A stretch of 64,000 nucleotides of DNA. Source: Cohnella sp. SGD-V74. GTDB lineage: Bacteria; Bacillota; Bacilli; Paenibacillales; Paenibacillaceae. Below are positions 8,539 to 17,734 of the stretch, piece by piece. A program made the translations under genes and the position numbers. How positions within the stretch are numbered: position 1 is the first letter of the stretch; every line of letters begins with the position of its first letter. The stretch lies in the NCBI RefSeq assembly GCF_003001675.1, contig NZ_PVYW01000028.1:60868-124867 (forward strand), written 5' to 3'. Below the pieces are notes generated by a model, which was not told the origin of the DNA, ran no database searches, and saw only the letters and a list, made by a program, of their open reading frames with translations.

Positions 8539-9420
8539 ATGGCCTTGACTGGACGCGAGCACTGGAGCAGGAAGCTGTTCCTCATCTGCAACTATTTGTT
8601 TCTGACGGGTTTGTCCTTGTCGATGCTGCTGCCGTTTCTGAACGTCATTGCGCAGTCGTTCAGCGGAGCCGTCGCGATCGACCGCGGGGACGTGCTGTTC
8701 TGGCCGGTCGACTTTACGCTCAATTATTATCAGTACGTCTTCGACGACGCCTCGATCTGGCGCGCGTTCGGAATTACGGTATACATTACCGTCGTCGGTA
8801 CGCTCATCAATTTGGCGGCGACGTCGTCGCTGGCGTACCCGCTGTCGCGCACCGAATACGTCGGGCGCAAGTACGTGCTGCTGTTCGTGCTGCTGACGAT
8901 GATTTTCACCGCGCCGCTTATTCCCCAGTTCATCCTGATGCGCGAGCTGGATCTCGTCAATACGCTGTGGGCGCTCATGATTCCGACGGCGATCAGCGCC
9001 TTCAATCTCATTGTTCTGCGATCGTTCTTCGTGCAGATTCCACCGGAGCTGATCGATAGCGCCAGAATCGACGGCTGCGGGGAGCTGCGCATTTTGTGGA
9101 GCCTCGTGCTGCCGCTCTCCAAGCCGGCCTTGGCGACGATCGGCATTTTCTACTCGGTGACGAACTGGAACAAGTACATGGACGCGTTGTATTATTTGAA
9201 TGACCGCAAGCTGTATCCGCTGCAGGTCAAGCTGCGCGAGCTGCTGATCAACGACGATCTGGTCGACACGGGCAACCTGCCGTTCGACGTTTCGTCGCAA
9301 TCGGTGCAAGGCGTGCAAATGGCCGTCATTCTCGTCGCGACCGTGCCGATCATTATGCTGTATCCGTTTCTCCAGAGGTACTTTATTAAGGGCATGCTGA
9401 TCGGATCGATCAAATCGTGA
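8539..9420 (+). CDS. Carbohydrate ABC transporter permease, LplC/YtcP type
   Basis: Second membrane subunit of the importer. Six predicted membrane helices and the EAA-loop sequence LIDSARIDGCGELRILWSLV are visible, with the C-terminus QRYFIKGMLIGSIKS typical of YtcP proteins. The ATG at 8539 comes immediately after a run of G. A TTG two codons later has better spacing, so the start may be 8545. Confidence 0.92.
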   Translation: MALTGREHWSRKLFLICNYLFLTGLSLSMLLPFLNVIAQSFSGAVAIDRGDVLFWPVDFTLNYYQYVFDDASIWRAFGITVYITVVGTLINLAATSSLAYPLSRTEYVGRKYVLLFVLLTMIFTAPLIPQFILMRELDLVNTLWALMIPTAISAFNLIVLRSFFVQIPPELIDSARIDGCGELRILWSLVLPLSKPALATIGIFYSVTNWNKYMDALYYLNDRKLYPLQVKLRELLINDDLVDTGNLPFDVSSQSVQGVQMAVILVATVPIIMLYPFLQRYFIKGMLIGSIKS

Positions 9421-9459
9421 CGACATAAAAAAACGACAAACAGAGCCAAACGCATTCCA

Positions 9460-9488
9460 TTGTGGCGACCCTCCGCCCTTCCTATACT
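9460..9488 (+). promoter_or_regulatory. Promoter of the binding-lipoprotein gene
   Basis: TTGTGG (9460-9465) and TATACT (9483-9488) are 17 bp apart. The -35 overlaps ATTCCATTGT (9454-9463), which recurs before the permease gene at 7518-7527. The lipoprotein gene therefore seems to have its own promoter within the transporter locus. Confidence 0.6.
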
Positions 9489-9499
9489 GAGGTTGAGTT

Positions 9500-9513
9500 T
9501 GAAAGCGCTATAA
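9500..9513 (+). promoter_or_regulatory. Candidate cre (CcpA) site
   Basis: TGAAAGCGCTATAA matches the cre consensus TGWNANCGNTNWCA at 13 of 14 positions. It lies about 12 bp after the -10 box of the binding-protein promoter, where CcpA would block transcription in the presence of preferred sugars. Confidence 0.5.
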
Positions 9514-9545
9514 CGTCACTAATCCATGAGGAAAAGAGGGAGTCC

Positions 9546-11150
9546 ATGAAAAAGGTATGGGTACTCGCACTAATCGCGTCATTGGCCGCCACGAGCTTGG
9601 CGGCCTGCTCCAAGAAGGAGACGCCCGGAGCCAGTCCTTCGGCCAGCTCTCCGGCCGGCGCTTCGGCTTCCGCCGAGCAGCCGTCCGAATCGGCCGCGGC
9701 CGGACCGACCGCGTTCTCGATCTCGATGCGGACGCTTAACGTCGCATACGTGGAACAGCATCCGGACATCAACAAGGACAAGTACGTGCTCGAGCTGGAG
9801 AAAATGACGAACACCGATCTGGACATTCGGCTGATTCCGCACAACGAGTATCAGGACAAAATGGTGCAGATGTTCGCGACGAACGACATTCCGGACGTCG
9901 TGCAGGGAAGCGGCGGCATCAGCGGCTCGGAGCTGGCGGGTTCGGTGGAAAGCGGCGTCTTCCTGCCGCTGAACGACCTGCTGCAGGAGCATGGGCAGAA
10001 CCTGCTGAAGTTCATTCCGCAGGACGCCTGGGACCGGATGACCGATTCGAAGACGGGCAACGTCTACGGCATACCGGAAGTGCTCAGCAACCCGTCCAGA
10101 AGGGCGACGTGGATTCGCACCGACCTGCTGGAGAAGGCCGGCAAAGCGGTTCCGACGACGGTGGAGGAGACGCTGGACGTGCTGCGGGCGTTTAAGCAGC
10201 TGGGCGTCGAGCATCCGTTCGCCGGCCGCAAAAACTTCAAATACGCCGACACGTTCTTCGGTTCTTACGACGTCTTCGGGTATTTGAACCAGTTCAAAGA
10301 GTTCCCGGACGGCAAGGTGAAGCCGAGCTTCTTCGACGTCGAGGCGATGAAGAAAGCGATCCAGACGTACAAGACGATGTTCGACGAAGGGCTGATCAGC
10401 AAGGAGTTCGCGACGGTCGAAGCCGCCGACTTCAAGAGCATCGTCACGAGCGGCAAGGCGGGCATGTGGTCGATGAACGCCAACGAGCTGCCGATCTGGG
10501 GGGCGCAGCTGATCGCCAGCGTTCCCGACGCCCAAGTCGCGCTCATTCCGTCTCCGGTCGGCGACGACGGCAAAGGCGGGTACGCGCACTACAATCCGGT
10601 GACGAGATCTTATCTGATCAACGCGAAGGCGAAGGATAAGGCGGCGGGCATCGTCCAGTTTTTCGATTGGATGGTCGGCGAGCAGGCGGAGCTGTTTTTC
10701 AGCTACGGACTTGAAGGAGAAGACTACCAGAACGAAGGCGGCACGATCAAATACGAGCAGCCGACGGATACGGAGGGCACGAACAAGCAGCGCTACTTGA
10801 ACTATTGGCTGTGGATGGTTCAGGACACGACGTACAACAAGCGCATCTCCGAGCTGTCGGAGTCCGGCAAGCAAATGGTCGACGCGTTCGACAACATGCT
10901 CGCCAAGGAAGGACGCAGAGGCATCGAATTCGATCCGCGGCTGGACGCGCTCGTGAAATATCCGGATTTGAGCCCGATATCGGACCAGCTTCCGCCGCTC
11001 GTTCTCGAGCATGTGCTGAAGATGGTGTACGGCAAGGAGCCGATCGACTCGTTCGAGCAAGTGCTCGAAGAGTATTTGTCCAAAGGCGGCAGCGAAGTGA
11101 TCGAGGAAGCGACGGCCCGTTACGCCAACAAAGAAAACGCATTCAAATAA
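9546..11150 (+). CDS. Extracellular solute-binding lipoprotein, LplA/YtcQ type
   Basis: Membrane-anchored receptor of the importer encoded by the two preceding genes. The ATG at 9546 gives MKKVWVLALIASLAATSLAAC, a lipoprotein signal peptide with Cys21. GAGGGAG lies upstream. The 534 aa length is that of the large oligosaccharide-binding family, which handles uronide or galacturonan-type oligomers in several Firmicutes. A low-complexity Ser/Ala/Pro linker follows the Cys. It is separated from the YesN-type regulator by a hairpin at 11195. Confidence 0.92.
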   Translation: MKKVWVLALIASLAATSLAACSKKETPGASPSASSPAGASASAEQPSESAAAGPTAFSISMRTLNVAYVEQHPDINKDKYVLELEKMTNTDLDIRLIPHNEYQDKMVQMFATNDIPDVVQGSGGISGSELAGSVESGVFLPLNDLLQEHGQNLLKFIPQDAWDRMTDSKTGNVYGIPEVLSNPSRRATWIRTDLLEKAGKAVPTTVEETLDVLRAFKQLGVEHPFAGRKNFKYADTFFGSYDVFGYLNQFKEFPDGKVKPSFFDVEAMKKAIQTYKTMFDEGLISKEFATVEAADFKSIVTSGKAGMWSMNANELPIWGAQLIASVPDAQVALIPSPVGDDGKGGYAHYNPVTRSYLINAKAKDKAAGIVQFFDWMVGEQAELFFSYGLEGEDYQNEGGTIKYEQPTDTEGTNKQRYLNYWLWMVQDTTYNKRISELSESGKQMVDAFDNMLAKEGRRGIEFDPRLDALVKYPDLSPISDQLPPLVLEHVLKMVYGKEPIDSFEQVLEEYLSKGGSEVIEEATARYANKENAFK

Positions 11151-11194
11151 GGGTCGCGAACGCTCCCCGCTTGTACTAGAATGACTGTATAACG

Positions 11195-11225
11195 GCAAGA
11201 TGCCCTCCGCGCGGGGGCATCTTGC
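11195..11225 (+). terminator. Hairpin between binding-protein and YesN-type genes
   Basis: GCAAGATGCCC (11195-11205) and GGGCATCTTGC (11215-11225) form a perfect 11-bp stem with a 9-base loop. No T-tract follows, so it may limit read-through or protect the upstream mRNA rather than terminate fully. Confidence 0.5.
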
Positions 11226-11265
11226 TCCCATTCCGGCTCGTCCCGAGCGCGAGGAGGACGCATCC

Positions 11266-12294
11266 ATGTACCGCATTCTAGTCGTCGACGACGAACCGAT
11301 GATCCGCAGAGGATTGCAGAAGCTGATCGGAGACGCCCACCCGGCGATCGTGTCTTCGGACACGGCCGACAACGGCGTCGAAGCGTTGGAGAAGATCGCT
11401 TCCTGCCGTCCGGATCTGCTCTTCACCGATATCAAGATGCCGAAGATGGACGGACTCGAGCTGTGCCGCGCAGTCAGCGAGCGGTATCCCGACTTGCCGG
11501 TCGTCGTCATCTCGGGCTACGGCGATTTCGAGTATGCCAGACAATGCGTCGCTTACGGCGTTAAGGAATATATGCTGAAGCCCGTGACCAAGACGGCCGT
11601 CGGCCGCACGGTAGCGAAGCTGATCGAAGGTCTGGAAACCCGGCGGAACGCCTATATTCCGCTGTCCGCGACGGAGGAGTGGCTGGATCGGCTGCAGGAT
11701 GCCGTCTGGCATCTGCGGACGGACGACGTCGATCGGGCCGTGGAGCAGGCGGAAGCGTTCTGCGTATCCGCCAAAATCGAGCCGTCCCGTCTGGAGGAAC
11801 TGGTGCGGGAGTTGGGAGACAAGCTCGTCGACAGACTGAACGCGATGGACGTGTATCCGTTCGAGCGGCTGCATTGGGAAGGCGGTTCGAGCTCTCCGTT
11901 CGCTTGGCTGGGAGAGTCGGCCCGTTCCATGCTGGAGCAGCTTCGCGTCAAGCGCAAGGGAAACCTGAAGGAGCCGGTCGAGGAAGCGAAAGCCTATATC
12001 GAGCTTCACTTGAGCCGCGAGCTGTCGCTGGAGGAAGTGGCCGACAGGCTCGGCCTCAATCCTTCGTACTTCAGCCAGCTGTTCAAGCAGATGACGAAGG
12101 AAACGTTCGTGCAATATCGGACGAAGCGGCGAATGGAGCGGGCGAAGAAGCTGCTCTCGATGCCTCACCATAAAATTACGGACGTCTCCGCTGAGGTCGG
12201 CTTTGCCGATCATCCGCACTTCACAAAGACGTTCAAGAAAGTGTGCGGCGTAACGCCGTCCGAATACCGGGAGTCGCTGGGGATTCGGGGATGA
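11266..12294 (+). CDS. YesN-type response regulator with AraC DNA-binding domain
   Basis: Receiver domain (about residues 1-120) with acidic pocket VVDDEP, phospho-acceptor Asp in LLFTDIKMPKMDG, and VVISGYGDFEYARQC followed by the Lys of MLKPVTK. A linker leads to a C-terminal AraC/XylS domain (about 240-340) with LSLEEVADRLGLNPSYFSQLFK and the second helix-turn-helix ITDVSAEVGFADHPHFTKTFKK. Start at 11266 with GAGGAGG upstream, 342 aa. The stop overlaps the kinase ATG (ATGA). It probably controls the transporter and lyase genes around it in response to an extracellular saccharide. Confidence 0.92.
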   Translation: MYRILVVDDEPMIRRGLQKLIGDAHPAIVSSDTADNGVEALEKIASCRPDLLFTDIKMPKMDGLELCRAVSERYPDLPVVVISGYGDFEYARQCVAYGVKEYMLKPVTKTAVGRTVAKLIEGLETRRNAYIPLSATEEWLDRLQDAVWHLRTDDVDRAVEQAEAFCVSAKIEPSRLEELVRELGDKLVDRLNAMDVYPFERLHWEGGSSSPFAWLGESARSMLEQLRVKRKGNLKEPVEEAKAYIELHLSRELSLEEVADRLGLNPSYFSQLFKQMTKETFVQYRTKRRMERAKKLLSMPHHKITDVSAEVGFADHPHFTKTFKKVCGVTPSEYRESLGIRG

Positions 12295-14141
12295 GGCTGA
12301 ATTTGTCGCGCAAGCTGTTTCTGTACTTTTTCATCGTCATTTTGTTCTCCCTGTCGATGGTCGGCATTTTCAGCTATCTGGAGTCTTCGGACGCAATCGA
12401 CAAGCAGGTGGAGAAATATATGGCCACCGTCATCAATAACGCCGGCATGCAGACGGACCTGCAGCTGGAGACGTTCGAGCGGGTCAGCAACTCCATTTTG
12501 TCGCAGGTGTCCGTGAAGAAGTTTCTCGACATGGACCCGGCCGACAGCTACGAGTATTACCGCTTCACGAACGTTATTCGGCAGGACGTCTTTCAGAAAA
12601 TTTTCATCACGTACCCGACGCAAATTCATATGATGTACATTTTGGGCGATCACGGCCGGTCCATTTTCGATCAAAATCAAAGCTTCTCCTCGCTCTCGGT
12701 CGATCCGACTGCCAGATACGAGGAACTGAAGGCCAAGACGCCGGGCAACGGAGAGATCGCCATTCTGGGAACGGGGCTGACGAACAGCGAACGGGTCATC
12801 ACGATCGCGCGCAAGATCAGGGGCTATTCCTCCTACTCGGTCAAAGGCATTCTGGCGATCGAGATGAACGAGCGGCAGCTGTCCAATCTATGGAACCAGG
12901 TCGATCTCGGGGACAACGGCTTCTTCTTCATTCTCGACGCGCAAGGGGCCGTCGTCTATGCGCCGGACGGCGCGATTCGCGAAGAGCTGCTCGGCTCCGG
13001 CGTCGCGCAGCGGATCGAGGGCAGCAACGACTCCCGGTTTCCGTGGCGGCTGAACGGGAAGGACATGATGATCGTCACGAAGCGTTCGGACTATTCCGGC
13101 TGGAGTCTGGCGATTGCGATGCCGCTCGACGAGCTGCGGGCCCCGATCTCCGGCATTCGTTCCACGACCGTCACGGTCGGAGCGATTACGCTGGCGATCG
13201 CCCTCGTGCTCGCTCTGCAATTCGCCAGTTCGATCGTGCGTCCGATCCGGACGCTGAAGAACGGCATGCGCGAGACGGAGAAGGGCAACTGGAAAAGCGT
13301 GGAGATGAAGCCGCGCGACGACGAGATCGGCGGTCTCATTCACAGCTACAACCTGATGGTCAGCCGGCTGTCGGACATGATCGAACGAGTGTACGACACG
13401 GAGCTGACGAGTCAGAAAACGAAGCTGCAGCTTCAGGCGATCGAGCTGGAGCGGCACAAGGCGGAATTCCAGGCGCTGCAGCTGCAGATCAACCCGCATT
13501 TTCTGTACAACACATTGGAGACGATCAACTGCTACGCGATCGTGCAGGATTCGGACGAAATTTCGGAAATGGTCGAGGCGATGGCGTTCATGCTGCGCTA
13601 TTCGATCCAGACGAATCTGGAGGAAGTGACGCTCGCCAACGAGCTGAACCATGTGCGCAACTATATGATCATTCAGAAGCACCGCATCGGACGCGATTTC
13701 GAGATTGAGGTGGCGACGCCGCCTTCGCTGCTGTTATCCCGAATGGTCAGGCTGACGCTGCAGCCGATCGTGGAAAATATTTTCCAGCACGCATTTTCCG
13801 AAGGCATCGAACCCGAGCATACCATTCGCATCGACACATACGCTGATGGGAACGAACTGCTTGTTCTCGTGGAGGACAACGGCGTCGGAATGTCGGAGGC
13901 GAGGCTGGAGGAGCTGCGGCGCAGGCTGGGGAAAAACAGGCTGGCCGAGGAGGAGATTGCATCTCGTCCGGGGCGAAGAGGCGGGATCGGGCTCGTGAAC
14001 GTTCACCGGCGCATCCAGATGGTATACGGCGACGAATACGGACTTCGCGTCGATAGCGCCCCAGGAAAGGGCACGCGGATCGAACTGAGAATGCCGCAAG
14101 AAGATCGCGCGCGGGAGAAGACTCGGACAGAGTCGGCTTAG
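12291..14141 (+). CDS. YesM-type membrane sensor histidine kinase
   Basis: Partner kinase of the preceding regulator. It has an N-terminal membrane helix (about 10-30), a large extracellular sensor region of about 250 residues, a second helix near 290, then a HAMP segment. The His_kinase motif QLQINPHFLYNTLETINCYA contains the phospho-acceptor His, and a GHKL ATPase follows with TLQPIVENIFQHAF, VEDNGVGM and GGIGLVNVHRRI. It is 616 aa from the ATG overlapping the regulator stop. The extracellular domain likely senses oligosaccharide, directly or through the binding protein. Confidence 0.92.
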   Translation: MRLNLSRKLFLYFFIVILFSLSMVGIFSYLESSDAIDKQVEKYMATVINNAGMQTDLQLETFERVSNSILSQVSVKKFLDMDPADSYEYYRFTNVIRQDVFQKIFITYPTQIHMMYILGDHGRSIFDQNQSFSSLSVDPTARYEELKAKTPGNGEIAILGTGLTNSERVITIARKIRGYSSYSVKGILAIEMNERQLSNLWNQVDLGDNGFFFILDAQGAVVYAPDGAIREELLGSGVAQRIEGSNDSRFPWRLNGKDMMIVTKRSDYSGWSLAIAMPLDELRAPISGIRSTTVTVGAITLAIALVLALQFASSIVRPIRTLKNGMRETEKGNWKSVEMKPRDDEIGGLIHSYNLMVSRLSDMIERVYDTELTSQKTKLQLQAIELERHKAEFQALQLQINPHFLYNTLETINCYAIVQDSDEISEMVEAMAFMLRYSIQTNLEEVTLANELNHVRNYMIIQKHRIGRDFEIEVATPPSLLLSRMVRLTLQPIVENIFQHAFSEGIEPEHTIRIDTYADGNELLVLVEDNGVGMSEARLEELRRRLGKNRLAEEEIASRPGRRGGIGLVNVHRRIQMVYGDEYGLRVDSAPGKGTRIELRMPQEDRAREKTRTESA

Positions 14142-14179
14142 CGATGCGGATATCACATACGGAGCAGGAGGAACATCGA

Positions 14180-14947
14180 ATGAATATCGATTTGACGGGA
14201 AAAGTCGCGCTGGTGACCGGCGCAAGCGGAGGCATCGGCCGGGCGATTGCGGTTCGGCTGGCGCTGTCAGGCGCGAAGGTCGCGCTTAATTATTTGAACA
14301 GCAAGGAAGCGGCGGAGGAAGCCGTCAACGCGATCCGGGCCGAAGGAGGAACGGCGGTTGCGATCCGCGCCGACGTCTCGCAGCCTGAGGAGGCGCAGCG
14401 GCTCGTTCGCGAAACGGAGCAGGCTTTCGGGCGTTCCGTCGACTTTCTGGTGAACAATGCGGGACATCTCGTGCAGCGGCTCGCGAACGAGGAGATGACC
14501 GAGGAGCTGTACGATCGCATTATGGACGTGAATGTGAAAAGCGCAGTTTTCGTCGCGAAGGCGGTCATCCCCGGCATGAAGGCCGCGGGAGGAGGCAGCA
14601 TCGTCAACTTGACGTCGGTCGCCGCCCACAACGGCGGAGGGCCGGGCGCTTCGATCTATGCCGCGAGCAAGGCGGCCGTGCTGACCTATTCGAAAGGGCT
14701 GGCCAAGGAGCTGGCGGGGCACGGCATTCGCGTCAACGCGATTTCTCCCGGCTTCATCGGGGGGACGGCTTTCCATGCGACATTCACGCCCCAAGCGGCC
14801 AGGGAAGCGACGATTCAGACGATTCCGCTGCGCCGCGAAGGCACGCCGGAGGACGTGGCGGGCGTCGCCTTGTTCCTCGTCTCCGAGCTGGCCGCTTATC
14901 TCACCGGGGAGACGATCGAAGTGAACGGCGGCATGTACATGCGCTGA
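14180..14947 (+). CDS. Short-chain dehydrogenase/reductase (classical SDR)
   Basis: NAD(P)-dependent oxidoreductase, 255 aa. The cofactor motif TGASGGIG, NNAG, the catalytic Ser of the NLTSV region, and the YAASK catalytic Tyr and Lys are present. AGGAGG precedes the ATG at 14180. Sequence alone suggests a FabG-like SDR. Its position before an oligosaccharide lyase and a KdgF-like cupin suggests reduction of a keto-uronate (KduD or DEH-reductase type), which is inference. Confidence 0.85.
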   Translation: MNIDLTGKVALVTGASGGIGRAIAVRLALSGAKVALNYLNSKEAAEEAVNAIRAEGGTAVAIRADVSQPEEAQRLVRETEQAFGRSVDFLVNNAGHLVQRLANEEMTEELYDRIMDVNVKSAVFVAKAVIPGMKAAGGGSIVNLTSVAAHNGGGPGASIYAASKAAVLTYSKGLAKELAGHGIRVNAISPGFIGGTAFHATFTPQAAREATIQTIPLRREGTPEDVAGVALFLVSELAAYLTGETIEVNGGMYMR

Positions 14948-14977
14948 TACAACATGAGGAGAAAAGAGGGGAAAGGC

Positions 14978-17281
14978 ATGTCCAAGCTATTCGAGCCGGC
15001 CAGCGGTCTGCTGACGGTGCCGTACGAACCGAACGAGCGAACCGAGCTGGCCGAAAATCCGCCCAGATTTACGTGGATGCCGGCGAAGCCCGAGGAGGAC
15101 CGCTACGCGCTGCAGGTGTCTTCCTCCGCCGATTTCGAAGCGAACGAGACGGAGACTTACGAGCCGATTCCATACAATTTCTATACGCCGGATCGCGTGT
15201 ACGAGCCGGGGACTTACTACTGGAGATACGCTCTGCTGGAAGAGGAGGGAGCGGGGCGTTCGGATTGGAGTTCCGTCCGATCGTTCGTCGTGCCGGACGG
15301 GGCTGTGGAGACGCCGCTGCCTTCTCGCGAACGGAGATACGAACAGGCGGCCGTCGTCCATCCCCGCCTATGGCTGCAGCCGGACGGGATAGAGGCGTTC
15401 AGGAGGCGCATTCGCGAGGAGTCTTCCGCGTACGGTTGGGACGTTTTCTACGAGAAGTCCGTGCTGCCGTGGCTGGAGAAGGAGCCGATTCCCGAGCCGG
15501 AGCGATATCCGGACAACAAGCGCGTCGCCAAGCTGTGGCGCCGAATGTACATGGACTGCCAGGAAACGCTGTACGCCGTTCGTCATCTGAGCGTGGCCGG
15601 CGTTATTCTGGAGGACGAGGCGATTCTATCCGCCGCGAAGCGATGGCTTCTGCACGTCGTTTCCTGGGATCCGAAAGGCACGACGTCGCGGGATTACAAC
15701 GATGAAGCCGCGTTTCGCATCGTCGGGGCGGTGGCATGGGGCTACGACTGGCTGCACGGCTATCTGAACGAGGAGGAGCGTGCGGCGGTTCGCGCCAATC
15801 TGCTCGAGCGGACCGAGCAGGTCGCCTTCCACGTCATCGAGCGTTCGCGCATCCATCGCGTTCCCTACGACAGCCACGCAGTGCGGTCGCTGTCCTCCGT
15901 GCTCGCTCCGGCCTGCCTGGCGATGCTGCACGAGGAGCCGAAGGCGCGGGAGTGGCTGGACTACGCGCTGGAGTATTTCTCGTGCCTGTACACGCCGTGG
16001 GGAGGCAAGGACGGAGGCTGGGCGGAAGGTCCGATGTACTGGACGACGGGACTTGCCTATTTGATCGACGCGTTTAATCTGATTCGCAATTATACGGAGA
16101 TCGATTTGTTCCGCAGGCCTTTTTTCGCGAAAACCGGGGATTTCCCGCTATACTGCAACGCGCCAGGCACGATTAGGGCCAGCTTCGGCGACCAGTCGAC
16201 CCTCGGCGAGCCGCCGAGCCTGAAAACGGCCTACAACATCCGGCAATTCGCCGGGCTGACGGGCAACGGGCTGTATCAATGGTATTTCGAGCGGGTCAAG
16301 GAGGCCGATCGCGACGCCGACGCGAAGTTTTACAACTACGGCTGGTGGGATTTCCGTTTCGACGACATGCTGTACCGGCACGACTATCCGGATGTGAAGC
16401 CGGTTGCTCCGGTTCCGGGGGCGATCGAACCGGTCAAATGGTTCCGCGACGTCGGCTGGGTAGCCATGCACCGGCGGATGGACGATCCGGACGAACATAT
16501 CCAATTGCTTGTCAAGAGCAGTTCCTACGGCTCGATCAGCCACAGCCACGGCGACCAGAACGGCTTTCTGCTGCACGCTTACGGCGAGCCGCTGGCCATC
16601 GACAGCGGCTATTACGTCGCCTTCGGCAGCACGATGCACCGCAATTGGCGGCGTCAGACGATCTCCAAAAACACGCTGCTCATCGACGGGATCGGGCAGT
16701 ATGCGGACGGGGACAAGGTGCTGTGCAAGGAAGCGTACGGCGTCGTCGAAGAGGTGCGCTCCGAGCCGGGCGCCGGTTACGTTCGGATGGACGCCTCCGC
16801 GGCTTATCGAGCGACGGTTCCGTATTTGCGGCGTTTCGTCCGCGAAGTGTATTGGCTCGACGAATCGTACATCGTGATCGTCGACTCCGTCGACCTCGAC
16901 CGCCCCGGCAGGGCGGCGTGGCTGATGCATACGCTGAATCGGATGAACCTGAAAGGCCAGACGTTCCGCGCGATCGGCGAGAAAGCGGAGCTCGAGGGCA
17001 GATTCGTCTACTGCTCGTCGGGCGAGCTGACGCTGAGCCAGCACGACCGCTTTACCGGCGTAGACCCTTCGGAGCTGGACGGGCTGGCAAATCAATGGCA
17101 TCTGACGGCGGAGACGCAGGCGGCGACCGGCCATCGGATCGTCTCCCTGCTCGTGCCGATGAAGAAGGGGGAGAACAAATTCGTCTCCTATTTCATCGAC
17201 GATCAGGATCACGGCATTCATCTGTATTTCACGGACGAACGCGGCACGACGCGCAGGGTGGCCGTGAACAAAGCGTATTAG
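14978..17281 (+). CDS. Heparinase II/III-family polysaccharide lyase
   Basis: Probably cleaves uronic-acid oligosaccharides by beta-elimination. An N-terminal Ig/fibronectin-like region (about 20-115, with RFTWMPAKPEEDRYALQVS) is followed by an alpha/alpha toroid (about 130-450, including NDEAAFRIVGAVAWGYDWL and YDSHAVRSL). The C-terminal beta-sandwich carries SHSHGDQNGFLLHAYGEPL, the Heparinase_II_III signature with conserved His and Asn residues. No signal peptide is seen, so the enzyme is likely cytosolic and acts on imported oligomers. The ATG at 14978 follows GAGGGGAAAGG and gives 767 aa. Exact substrate (alginate, heparinoid or other) cannot be read from sequence. Confidence 0.88.
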   Translation: MSKLFEPASGLLTVPYEPNERTELAENPPRFTWMPAKPEEDRYALQVSSSADFEANETETYEPIPYNFYTPDRVYEPGTYYWRYALLEEEGAGRSDWSSVRSFVVPDGAVETPLPSRERRYEQAAVVHPRLWLQPDGIEAFRRRIREESSAYGWDVFYEKSVLPWLEKEPIPEPERYPDNKRVAKLWRRMYMDCQETLYAVRHLSVAGVILEDEAILSAAKRWLLHVVSWDPKGTTSRDYNDEAAFRIVGAVAWGYDWLHGYLNEEERAAVRANLLERTEQVAFHVIERSRIHRVPYDSHAVRSLSSVLAPACLAMLHEEPKAREWLDYALEYFSCLYTPWGGKDGGWAEGPMYWTTGLAYLIDAFNLIRNYTEIDLFRRPFFAKTGDFPLYCNAPGTIRASFGDQSTLGEPPSLKTAYNIRQFAGLTGNGLYQWYFERVKEADRDADAKFYNYGWWDFRFDDMLYRHDYPDVKPVAPVPGAIEPVKWFRDVGWVAMHRRMDDPDEHIQLLVKSSSYGSISHSHGDQNGFLLHAYGEPLAIDSGYYVAFGSTMHRNWRRQTISKNTLLIDGIGQYADGDKVLCKEAYGVVEEVRSEPGAGYVRMDASAAYRATVPYLRRFVREVYWLDESYIVIVDSVDLDRPGRAAWLMHTLNRMNLKGQTFRAIGEKAELEGRFVYCSSGELTLSQHDRFTGVDPSELDGLANQWHLTAETQAATGHRIVSLLVPMKKGENKFVSYFIDDQDHGIHLYFTDERGTTRRVAVNKAY

Positions 17282-17390
17282 GCGGACTCGGTTGGCAGAC
17301 ATATTGAGGGTCGCAAGATAGATTTCCGGCCGGGCGCATCGTCAGGAGGAATAAGTGAGCGCAGGCTTGCAAAGAAAGGGGAATGGGCGA

Positions 17391-17708
17391 ATGAGCAACA
17401 TCGGAGTTTGGGAACCGGCCGAGCCGGGCGTGAAGCGCAAAATATTGCGCGCCGAGGGCGGCATGATGATGATGGAGGTCCATTTCGAGGACGGCGCGGA
17501 AGGGTACGAGCACGAGCATCCGCACGAGCAGATGTCGTATTGCCTGCGCGGCGCGATGGAATTTACGATCGACGGCGTACGCACGGTCGTCCGGCAGGGC
17601 GAGACGATCTACATTCCGGGAGGCGCGCGTCACGGAGCGAAGGCGCTTGAGCCGTCGGCGCTGCTCGACGCGTTCACGCCGGTCCGGGAGGATCTCGTTC
17701 GGCGTTGA
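17391..17708 (+). CDS. kdgF: KdgF-like cupin (unsaturated uronate processing)
   Basis: KdgF proteins speed conversion of 4,5-unsaturated monouronates to the linear keto form after pectin or alginate lyases act. The single cupin barrel shows the metal-binding set GYEHEHPHEQMSYCLRG (three His, one Gln/Glu) and the later His in GGARHGAKALE. The ATG at 17391 with AAAGGGG upstream gives 105 aa. A GTG at 17355 behind AGGAGG is a credible alternative. It follows the lyase gene by about 110 bp, which supports the uronide role. Confidence 0.82.
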   Translation: MSNIGVWEPAEPGVKRKILRAEGGMMMMEVHFEDGAEGYEHEHPHEQMSYCLRGAMEFTIDGVRTVVRQGETIYIPGGARHGAKALEPSALLDAFTPVREDLVRR

Positions 17709-17734
17709 TCTCCCGCGGAAGCTGCGCAATACAG

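Noticed and set aside
9579..11510. 643-codon minus-strand frame opposite the binding-lipoprotein gene
   Set aside because: The plus-strand gene has a signal peptide, a ribosome site and family similarity. The antisense frame is Arg/His-rich shadow sequence.
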